A stretch of DNA of 64,000 bases. It comes from CAWBVG01 sp963792175. GTDB lineage: Bacteria; Acidobacteriota; Vicinamibacteria; Vicinamibacterales; CAVVIG01. The stretch spans positions 184,998 to 248,997 of the forward strand of contig CAWBVG010000035.1 in NCBI GenBank assembly GCA_963792175.1. Direction: 5' to 3'. Below the pieces are notes generated by a model. The model worked only from the letters and a program-made list of their open reading frames with translations, searched no databases and had not been told where the DNA came from. Below, piece after piece: positions 9,914 through 16,847 of the stretch. Numbering within the stretch: position 1 is the stretch's first letter; every line of letters starts with the position of its first letter. The translations under genes were made by a program, and so were the position numbers.

Positions 9914-11446
9914 TCACTCCCGGGTGCGGCACACAAAGTTCGCGGCGTCGTCCGTGCTCCCGGTGCCTTTGTAGGCGGCAACCTGGGGGTACGGGCACAG
10001 CGGCCGCGTCCGATCCACCACGTTGTTGGTCGAGTGTGATGCGACGATCCGGTCCGGCGGTTGCCCTTGCTCGACCCACTGCTCCAGCGCGCTGACGACA
10101 TCGAACGTATTCGGTCCCTCACCACCCGAGCAGTGGCCCATGCCGGGCGCCATGAACAGCCGGACCGACGCCGCCGCCTTCGAGGCGCCACCGAGCGCCT
10201 TCACTACGCTGTTGTAGTAGTTGATGCTCGTCCCGGGCGCGACCAGCGGATCCGCCCAACCGTGATACAGGAGCAGCTTGCCGCCGTGGCCCGTGAACGG
10301 CTGGATGTTCGGGTTGACGGCGTTGATGGTGCCGCCATCGACGTTGTCGGCCACCGCGACATCGCGATCGATATCGAAGGTGCGCCAGTCCCACGCCGCA
10401 TCCTTGAACACGACGTACTTGTAGTGATCGATGGTCAGGGCCGACGGTTCCGGCCCGCCCACGACTGCGCCCCAGCCCAGTTCGGTGCCGGGCGCATAGC
10501 CTGGGAACACCTCCTCGCCGCGAGACGTCTTCGCCGGCCGCATGAGCGTGCGCACGGTCTCAATCTGGCGCGCCGTCAGGCATTCGCGGCCGTCGTCTTT
10601 CGGGCACGCGAGGACCTGTGGATCGAAATGACATCGCGTCGGATCGCCGATGAGGCCGTCCTTGACGCCGTCGAGCGCGTCGCACGCGTTGAGCACGGCG
10701 CGGTGGATGGCCGGGTACTTCTCTCGAGGGATGAACGCCGCCGGATCCTTGAGCGCCGCATTCACGAGCGACAGATGCCACGCGTTCAAGTGTGTTCGTG
10801 GATTGGCTTGCGCGCCGGCGATGACGCCATCGAAGTCGTTCGGGTAGCGCTGCACCTCGGCCAGACCCTGGCGGCCGCCGGTCGAGCACCCATTCCAGTA
10901 CCAATATTTCGGCGCGCTGCCGTAGTACGCGTTCACCACCGCTTTCGCCGCCACCGTCATCTCGTGTTCGGACCGATACGCGAAGTCGATGAATTTCTCA
11001 GGATGTCCGAGGGTGAACGCTCCGCCCGGCTCTGAATGGCCGGTGTCGGTGGACGTGGTCGCGTAACCGCGGCGCAGCGCCTCCGCCATCGCCGGATAAC
11101 TGATCGTCCCGGCCCAGCCGCCGTTGCCAACCGCCTGCAGCTTGCCGTTCCAGCCGGACGCCGGGAGCCACACCTCGACCTTGATGTCCGAGTCGGCGCT
11201 TGGCTTCAGCGTGGCGGCGACGCGACAGAATGCGGGCAGTGTGGCGATCAGTCGCCCAGCCTGAGCGGACCCGCTGGCCGGCGGCGCAAAGGTGCCCGCC
11301 TCCACAGCGCGCGCGAGCGTGATCGTCGTGTCGGGCAGTTTCAGCGACGACAGTGCCTCGCATGACGCACCTGCCGCGGTGACGTCAGTGTTCGCGACCG
11401 CGGCGAGCATCAGCGCACACAGGCTACCGGTCAAGATTCTCGTCAT
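9914..11446 (-). CDS. Tannase / feruloyl esterase family hydrolase
   Basis: An intact 510-residue secreted esterase. It has a signal peptide (MTRILTGSLCALMLAAVAN), then the family pattern LPAFCRVAATLKPSADSDIKV and GNGGWAG. The nucleophile is in GCSTGGRQGLAEVQRYP, a calcium-site-like DALDGVKDGLIGDP follows, and the acid and base lie in HGWADPLVAPGTS and GMGHCSGG. Fungal and bacterial tannases and feruloyl esterases share this order. The ATG at 11446 overlaps the preceding gene's TGA as ATGA and follows AAAGGAGT, which decides the start and implies translational coupling to the DinB gene. It probably cleaves esters of plant phenolics outside the cytoplasm; the exact ester is not predictable. 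Confidence 0.88.
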   Translation of the reverse strand: MTRILTGSLCALMLAAVANTDVTAAGASCEALSSLKLPDTTITLARAVEAGTFAPPASGSAQAGRLIATLPAFCRVAATLKPSADSDIKVEVWLPASGWNGKLQAVGNGGWAGTISYPAMAEALRRGYATTSTDTGHSEPGGAFTLGHPEKFIDFAYRSEHEMTVAAKAVVNAYYGSAPKYWYWNGCSTGGRQGLAEVQRYPNDFDGVIAGAQANPRTHLNAWHLSLVNAALKDPAAFIPREKYPAIHRAVLNACDALDGVKDGLIGDPTRCHFDPQVLACPKDDGRECLTARQIETVRTLMRPAKTSRGEEVFPGYAPGTELGWGAVVGGPEPSALTIDHYKYVVFKDAAWDWRTFDIDRDVAVADNVDGGTINAVNPNIQPFTGHGGKLLLYHGWADPLVAPGTSINYYNSVVKALGGASKAAASVRLFMAPGMGHCSGGEGPNTFDVVSALEQWVEQGQPPDRIVASHSTNNVVDRTRPLCPYPQVAAYKGTGSTDDAANFVCRTRE

Positions 11447-11976
11447 CGCCGCACTCCTTTCGCTTCGCGCGCTCGGGTGGTGAACTGCCAGAGTCCGCCT
11501 GCAACCTCCGGCGGCAACCGATGACCGAGCTGACGCGCCAGCATCACGATCTGGCCCCGATGGTGACCCTCGTGGGCGACGAAGTACGTGAGGACGTGAG
11601 GCACGTCGAGAGGCAGGTTGCGCCAGACGTAACCCTTCGAGGGCGGGACGTGGCCTCGGGCCGCCAGACCGAGCTCGAGCAGCGCTTCGATTCCGGTGCT
11701 GCTCCGCTTCAGGGCGGAGAGCAGTGCCTGTCGCGTGACCGTACGGCGATCGACGACGGCCGGGACGGTGACTCCATGTTCCCGCCCAAGCGTCTTGACC
11801 CACGTGCACCGGGAGTTGTGAAGATGGCCGGCGATCATGCGCACCGTGCGCCGCGGCGCTCCCGGAACAGCGGCATCCCAGAGTGCGGCGGGCAACTGCT
11901 CGACGAGGAATGCGGTGACCCGGCTGTTGGTTCGCCAGGAGGCCAGGAGCGTCGCGCCGAGATCGTCGGCGATCAT
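11443..11976 (-). CDS. DinB-family protein
   Basis: A 177-residue four-helix-bundle protein of the DinB/YfiT superfamily (putative metal-dependent hydrolases or transferases). It starts MIADDLGATLLASWRTNSR. The three metal-ligand histidines typical of the fold appear in MIAGHLHNSRC and YFVAHEGHHRGQIVML. The start is 2 bp after the upstream stop at 11979; the stop overlaps the tannase start (ATGA). No signal peptide, so probably cytoplasmic. The reaction is unknown; some family members are thiol-dependent transferases. A second, exported DinB gene lies at 14729-15340 in the same run. Confidence 0.8.
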   Translation of the reverse strand: MIADDLGATLLASWRTNSRVTAFLVEQLPAALWDAAVPGAPRRTVRMIAGHLHNSRCTWVKTLGREHGVTVPAVVDRRTVTRQALLSALKRSSTGIEALLELGLAARGHVPPSKGYVWRNLPLDVPHVLTYFVAHEGHHRGQIVMLARQLGHRLPPEVAGGLWQFTTRAREAKGVRR

Positions 11977-11978
11977 CT

Positions 11979-12527
11979 CTACCAGCGAACGCGCAGGTTC
12001 AGCGCCGCGCGCCGGCGAAACGCAGGTGCCGCGGATCCTCCACCATCCGCAGCCGGTGGGGCTTTCGGCGCCTCGTACAGCGTCGTCCGCCCGGGAATCA
12101 GCGCATCGATGCCAGTGCCGATCGCGGAGTAGACGCCTGTCGAGACCAGGAACAAGGCGGCGCGGCTGCCCGGACACCCGCCACCGGGATGATCGCCCGG
12201 ACAGTCCGAGATGCCGGCCGTGATGATCCCCATCGCGACGCCGACGACCGCGCCGATGATCGCGCCGTTGCGCAGCGAGTCCCCGCGTTTCTGAATGCGC
12301 GCGACGCGGGCCGTCTCAAACCGCCGCTCGGCGCCGTCCACCAGCAGCACGATCGAGTCCGGATTGAGACGCAGAAACTTGCCCGAGGTCTCGGTGCCGG
12401 TGTTGTCGAGGACATACACCGTCGACAGCCGCGACGAGACGAGTCCGGGCCAGTTCGATGTCGCGTCCTGAGCAGACGCGACACCGGGACTGAGCGCAGC
12501 GATGAGAATCGCGATGCGCCAACTCAC
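11979..12527 (-). CDS. Exported glycine-zipper protein with small beta domain
   Basis: About 182 residues. The signal peptide is VSWRIAILIAALSPGVASAQ. A short beta-rich stretch (STVYVLDNTGTETSGKFLRLNPDSIVLL to RRFETARVARIQKRGD) resembles an Sm/SH3-like module. A glycine-zipper helix follows (RNGAIIGAVVGVAMGIITAGI). The layout (signal, small barrel-like domain ending in ARV-I/FDRLE-type phrase, small-residue membrane helix) is the same as in the proteins at 2416 and 3451, although sequence identity is low. The start is uncertain: GTG 12527 is preferred over an adjacent TTG at 12530, and no good Shine-Dalgarno is visible. Function unknown, probably envelope-located. Confidence 0.6.
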   Translation of the reverse strand: MSWRIAILIAALSPGVASAQDATSNWPGLVSSRLSTVYVLDNTGTETSGKFLRLNPDSIVLLVDGAERRFETARVARIQKRGDSLRNGAIIGAVVGVAMGIITAGISDCPGDHPGGGCPGSRAALFLVSTGVYSAIGTGIDALIPGRTTLYEAPKAPPAADGGGSAAPAFRRRAALNLRVRW

Positions 12528-12563
12528 CAATTCACCAATTCAGTTATTCATCAACTGCGCTCT

Positions 12564-14717
12564 CTATTTCGCCAACGGATCCGGCCGCAGCTGGAAGTGC
12601 ATCACCTTGCTCGTCGTCCCTTTGCCAGTTTCCATGTGGAACGGCGTGCGGGTGCTGATCGTCGCGTACAGCCCTCTGCCCTTCCACCCGGCCTTCGCAT
12701 CGTCGATCCGGCCGTCCATCCACTTGGTATAGAAACCCGTCGGATACGGCACGCGCAGCACGACCCACTTGCCGTCCTTGAGCGCGAGCAGCGCTTCTGA
12801 CGCGTTCCCGGTGTCGATCGGCACGTTGTCGCCAAGTCCGAGCGTGTTGTGCCAGTCGACCCACGTGTAGTAGCTCGCTTCCGAACTGCCCGGATCGGTG
12901 ACGCCTTTCATCTGCGGCAGCGGCTCCGCGTAGAGCGTCCACCCTTCGGGGCAATGCTGCCCGGTGGCCTTCGGGCCGTTGAGCGGGCCGCGGCACTTGC
13001 GGCGATCGAAGCTCGCCATATGACCGCTCGCGAGCGCGGTCCAGTAGACGCCGTTGCGGTCGACGTCGCCGCCGCGCGGTGAATAGCCGGGCATCGGCGG
13101 CTCGTAGACTTCCGCCAGCGCCGTCTCGGGCGGATGGTTGCCCGGATTCAGCCGAACGACCGCGCCCGGGAATCCGAGCACCGATCCCCAGATCGAGCCG
13201 TCGGGCGCCGGCGCGACGGCATAGAACGCGTTGCCGTAGCGTTTGTCCTTCGCGGGATCGAGCGGCTGGTTCGGCTCGACGTACGCGTCGCGCTTGCCGT
13301 TGCCGTTGGTGTCCATGATGAGCGCAGTCCAGCCTTGCGACTTCGCCTCGTCGTGCGTTTCGTCGAACATCTTCGTGTTCAGCCAGCCGACGACCTGCCC
13401 ACCACCGCTCGTCCACAGCGTCCGGTTCGCGTCTTCCGCGAACATCAGATGGTGCGTGCCGAAGCAGGTGCTGATGTGCGTGATCTCTTTGGTCGCCGGA
13501 TCGTACACGGCGAGGTGCCGGCCGGCATTCGCAACCGGGTACAGCTTCGCGGACGGATGGCTCGATCCTTCCTTGCAGAAATCCGGGTTCGGCGCCGGGC
13601 GCACCGCGGACGTGATCCACACACGCCCTTTTTCATCCATCATCGGATTATGGACATTGTTCCGGCTGGTCCAGATCGCTTCCTCGCCCCAATACGGCGA
13701 CGGCTTCGCCATGGTCGCCGGCGTTCGCGGCGTATTCTGATCGCGCACGGTGAGCTTCACCTGGCTGATCGTGTTGTGCGCCGGATCGAGCACCGGCAAG
13801 TAGTCCGCGCTCAGCTCCAGCGAGCCGTAGATGAGTCCATTCGCATTGATGGTGGGATTGCGCCGGTCGGTCGAGACCTGATCGTGCAGGTACGCTTTCG
13901 GATCCGCCCAGTCCCACTGCGTGATGACGAGGTTGCGTTCGACGCCCTGCGGCCGCGGCGGCGCGGGCGGCACCTCGCCGCCGGCCATGCGATCGGTCCA
14001 GTCGGCGAACATCGCCAGGGCGCGGTCCTTCCCCATCGCGTTGAGACCGCCGGCCATCTGCGCGCCGGCCTGGCCGGACTGAATGCGCCGTTCCCAGGCC
14101 TCGGCGGAGCTGTGGAACGTGCCGAGTTCCTTCGGCATCTCCCGCGTGCCCTTGGTCCCAAGCTGATGACACGCGGTGCAGCCGCCGGACTTCAGCCGCT
14201 GAATCCAGTCGGCCTGGCTCTTGATGTTCGGCGAGATGCCGTTGCCACCGGGTGCGTTGCCGGGAAACTCGCTCTTCTCGGGGATCCTGATCAGCGAGAA
14301 CCAGTAGCCGGCCGGATAGTATTCGGCGGCGGCGCGAGGACTGGGCGCGACAACCGCTTTCAGGTTCATCGTCTTGCCGGGCGTCGCCTGCACCTTCGGT
14401 GAGTCGACGAGGCCGTAGCCGCGCACCCACACATCGAAATTGCCCTTCGGAAGATCCGGCAGCAGGTACCGTCCGCGATCGTCGGTGACGACAATCTTGA
14501 CGAACTTCGTCGGCAGGTCCTTCGTCTCGGCGATCACCCAGACGCCGGCTTCCGGACCGTTCGGGCCCGTGACGACGCCGCCGATATCGTCGTTGTCGAC
14601 GCGCACCGCGTCGCCGCCGGTCTGACCGGCGTCGATGCGAGCCTGTGACACACTCAGCAGCAGCGCGAACCCGCCCACGACGGCGATCGAGTATCCCCAC
14701 CGCGACAGCTTCAGCAT
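12564..14717 (-). CDS. Secreted protein: carboxypeptidase-regulatory-like domain, heme motif, beta-propeller
   Basis: An intact 717-residue protein. After a signal peptide (about residues 1-32) comes a carboxypeptidase-regulatory-like beta sandwich (GGVVTGPNGPEAGVWVIAE, DDRGRYLLPDLPKGNFDVWVRGY). A cytochrome-like CTACH follows near residue 181 (SGGCTACHQLGTKGT). The rest reads as a propeller resembling streptogramin-lyase/SMP-30-like sheets (PMMDEKGRVWITS, DANRTLWTSGGGQVVGW, APDGSIWGSVLGFPG, DVDRNGVYWTALASG). Acidobacterial relatives are annotated as carboxypeptidase regulatory-like proteins. A periplasmic oxidoreductase or binding protein is plausible; one heme is likely, but a distal ligand could not be assigned. 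The gene is 11 bp downstream of an exported DinB gene, suggesting one transcript. Confidence 0.75.
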   Translation of the reverse strand: MLKLSRWGYSIAVVGGFALLLSVSQARIDAGQTGGDAVRVDNDDIGGVVTGPNGPEAGVWVIAETKDLPTKFVKIVVTDDRGRYLLPDLPKGNFDVWVRGYGLVDSPKVQATPGKTMNLKAVVAPSPRAAAEYYPAGYWFSLIRIPEKSEFPGNAPGGNGISPNIKSQADWIQRLKSGGCTACHQLGTKGTREMPKELGTFHSSAEAWERRIQSGQAGAQMAGGLNAMGKDRALAMFADWTDRMAGGEVPPAPPRPQGVERNLVITQWDWADPKAYLHDQVSTDRRNPTINANGLIYGSLELSADYLPVLDPAHNTISQVKLTVRDQNTPRTPATMAKPSPYWGEEAIWTSRNNVHNPMMDEKGRVWITSAVRPAPNPDFCKEGSSHPSAKLYPVANAGRHLAVYDPATKEITHISTCFGTHHLMFAEDANRTLWTSGGGQVVGWLNTKMFDETHDEAKSQGWTALIMDTNGNGKRDAYVEPNQPLDPAKDKRYGNAFYAVAPAPDGSIWGSVLGFPGAVVRLNPGNHPPETALAEVYEPPMPGYSPRGGDVDRNGVYWTALASGHMASFDRRKCRGPLNGPKATGQHCPEGWTLYAEPLPQMKGVTDPGSSEASYYTWVDWHNTLGLGDNVPIDTGNASEALLALKDGKWVVLRVPYPTGFYTKWMDGRIDDAKAGWKGRGLYATISTRTPFHMETGKGTTSKVMHFQLRPDPLAK

Positions 14718-14728
14718 GGCGTGACTCC

Positions 14729-15340
14729 TTACTGCGGATATGAGGACGATGTCTTCACTTCGGCGATCTGCAGGTTATGTCGAAGATGGTGCAGCGGAAT
14801 GTACAGCAGCCACTGATGGGCATTGAGCGGCCCGAAGAACGGGTTCGCGGCGGTATGCGCTTTCAGCGGCGCTTCGGTTTCCTGCACGTAGGCGAGCGCC
14901 CGCGCGCGCTGCTCCTTGAAGCGCGCCATCAACTGCTGGCGCGTCATCGCCTGCCGGGGCTTGATGGCCGCCGGCGCGTCAACTTTCGTCGAGCGGTTCG
15001 GCAGCGCCCGTCGAAGGACGTCCGTCTTGCGCAGCGTCTCTTCCCACTTCTCGTCGGACGCGGCCGTCAGGCTCGTCGTCGCGGTCTCGAACAGCAGCGC
15101 CTCGGCGAGGACGATGTGCTCGGCGCATTCGGCCACGGACCATCGATCCGGTCCGGGCTTGAACGACCACTGCTGCTCGGTCAGGCCTTCGACCGCCTGC
15201 AGGAATTCCTTTTCCGACTTGTTCAGCAGCTCGATCAGCTCGGCGCGCTCTGCTTTCGTCATCTTCGGGTCCGCCGTCTGGGCCGGCGCCGGGATCGTGA
15301 GAACAAGGAGGCTTGCCGCGAGGCCGGCCAGGAACTTCAT
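14729..15340 (-). CDS. Exported DinB-superfamily protein
   Basis: A 203-residue protein. The signal peptide MKFLAGLAASLLVLTIPAPA is followed by a DinB_2-like helical bundle: LLNKSEKEFLQAVEGLTEQQW, RWSVAECAEHIVLAEALLF and HQWLLYIPLHHLRHNLQIAEVK. The histidines in AEHI and HHLRHN correspond to the usual metal ligands. An exported DinB protein next to a secreted heme/propeller protein recurs in Acidobacteriota (established pattern as I know it). The activity is unknown. It lies between the PQQ-like gene (10 bp upstream) and the heme-motif gene (11 bp downstream) in one apparent operon. Confidence 0.8.
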   Translation of the reverse strand: MKFLAGLAASLLVLTIPAPAQTADPKMTKAERAELIELLNKSEKEFLQAVEGLTEQQWSFKPGPDRWSVAECAEHIVLAEALLFETATTSLTAASDEKWEETLRKTDVLRRALPNRSTKVDAPAAIKPRQAMTRQQLMARFKEQRARALAYVQETEAPLKAHTAANPFFGPLNAHQWLLYIPLHHLRHNLQIAEVKTSSSYPQ

Positions 15341-15350
15341 GCAAGGCTCC

Positions 15351-16597
15351 TCAGTTCAACGTCCACAACGCGAGCGTGGAGATATCTTTCACGAAGAGGC
15401 GGTTGCCCGAGATGGCCGGCGCCGCCCACGTGGCGCTGTCGGCCACGGTGTAGGTCTTGAGCGGCTCGAACCCGCCGGGTGCGCTGCGCGCGACGATCAG
15501 CTGCGCCGTCGTCTTTCAGCACGAAGAGAAAATCGGTCGTCCTGACGATCGCCGCGTTGCCGGCCTGACGCGGCGCCGATCGCCACAAGCGTCGCGCCGG
15601 TTTTCGCGTCGGCCCAGAAAAACTGACCGCTGTTGAGCGGCGACATCGAGAACACCGCGTCACGAACGAGGACCGGATTGCTGAACGACATCTGCAGCTG
15701 GTCGTTCTCCCACGCCATCTCGGCGCTCCACTGATCGTTCTGCTTCGAGATCTTGAACGCGGTCAGCGGCTTGCCCTGGCCGGAGACGATCACCGTCTGG
15801 CCGTAGACGAGCGGCGTGATCGAGTTCGTCGTCGACCGCGCTTCGAACGGCACGCGCCACAGCAGCTGACCGTTCGCCGCATCGACGCCGACCAGGCTCT
15901 TCTGCGAGAAATTGATCACCTGCCGCGTGCCGCCGAAGTCGGCGAGGATCGGCGAGCCGTACGCCGGGCCGTCGCCGTTCCAGCTCCACTTGACGGCGCC
16001 GGTCGCCGCATCGAACGCCGTCAGCGCGCCCTGGTTGTTGCCGCCGACGTGGAGGATGACCAGCCCGCGATCGACGAGCGCCGACTGCGACGTGTGATAT
16101 GTCGGCTCGACCGGCGGCGCCGGCTTCTGCCAGACCTGCTTGCCGGTCGCCGCGTCGAACGCGGTGACGATGCCGGTCATGCCCAGCGTGAAGAGCCGGC
16201 CGTCCGCGAACGTCGGCGTCGATTTCGGTCCGGGGCCGTGACGCGCGGTGGCCGGATTCATCTTGAACTGCGCCGGGTAGCGCGTCTCCCAGATCGTCTT
16301 GCCGGTTTCCGCATCCAGCGCGCGCATCACTTCGTCTTCGTCCTGACGCGAGAACGCGTAGACGCGGTTCGCGACCACGATCGGGGTCGCGTAGCCCGTG
16401 CCGACTTCGACCTTCCATCGGCGCGTCAGTGTTTCGGGCCAGGTGGGCGGCGCGGTGAACGTGGAGAGTGAGCCGTCGCGGTTCGGGCCACGCCATTGCG
16501 GCCAGTCCGGGCCGGCGGTGCGGTTCTGGCCGACGACCACCGCCGTCAAGCCTAAGAGTGCGACGGTTCCGACGAACGCCGAGTATCTCGCTCCCAT
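15351..16597 (-). CDS. PQQ-binding-like beta-propeller protein (two frame breaks)
   Basis: About 415 residues. A signal peptide is followed by PDWPQWRGPNRDG, the usual opening of outer-membrane or periplasmic PQQ-like propellers. Repeated blades follow: DAETGKTIWETRYP, DAATGKQVWQKP, DAATGAVKWSWNG, DAANGQLLWRVPF. They act as scaffolds or quinoprotein-like sensors, and no PQQ dehydrogenase catalytic residues are evident. Two single-base insertions break the frame: an extra A at about 15586 (restoring ATLWRSAPRQAGNAAIV) and an extra C at about 15507 (restoring KDDAQLIVARSAPGGFEP). The repaired C-terminus is FVKDISTLALWTLN with a stop at 15351-15353. First gene of the minus-strand exported set. 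Confidence 0.8.
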
Positions 16598-16640
16598 ACG
16601 TGAGCGGATTATAGCTGCGGACTGCCGTTTCGCTCCGCTA

Positions 16641-16690
16641 AAGCCCCGCCTTCGCTCGCTCGACGCTCACGAGCTTCGGCGAGGCAGGCT
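16641..16690. repeat. GC-rich dispersed intergenic repeat, copy 2
   Basis: The imperfect inverted repeat aagccccgccttcgc ... cttcggcgaggcaggctt contains cggcgaggcaggct (16677-16690), identical to 9835-9848. It lies just upstream of the PQQ-like gene. Confidence 0.45.
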
Positions 16691-16751
16691 TTCGCGCTCC
16701 GAGCGGCGACTCTATGGCGCGTCCACCCGAATCAGTACCGGTTTGCTGGTT

Positions 16752-16810
16752 GCCACGAAAACGCGAAATCACGAAACCCCGTAGATTTCGTGTCTTCGTG
16801 CTTTCGTGGC
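16752..16810. terminator. Long imperfect hairpin downstream of gcvP
   Basis: The arms gccacgaaaacgcgaaatca.. (16752-16776) and its near complement (16786-16810) pair at 21 of 25 positions across a 9-base loop. It lies 38 bp beyond the gcvP stop, so it is probably the end of the gcv operon transcript. The 'cgaaatcacgaaa / tttcgtgtcttcgtg' wording resembles a dispersed repeat family in soil bacteria. Confidence 0.55.
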
Positions 16811-16847
16811 TATCGTGACGGCGGTGTCAGGGCCTCAACCGAGCGGC

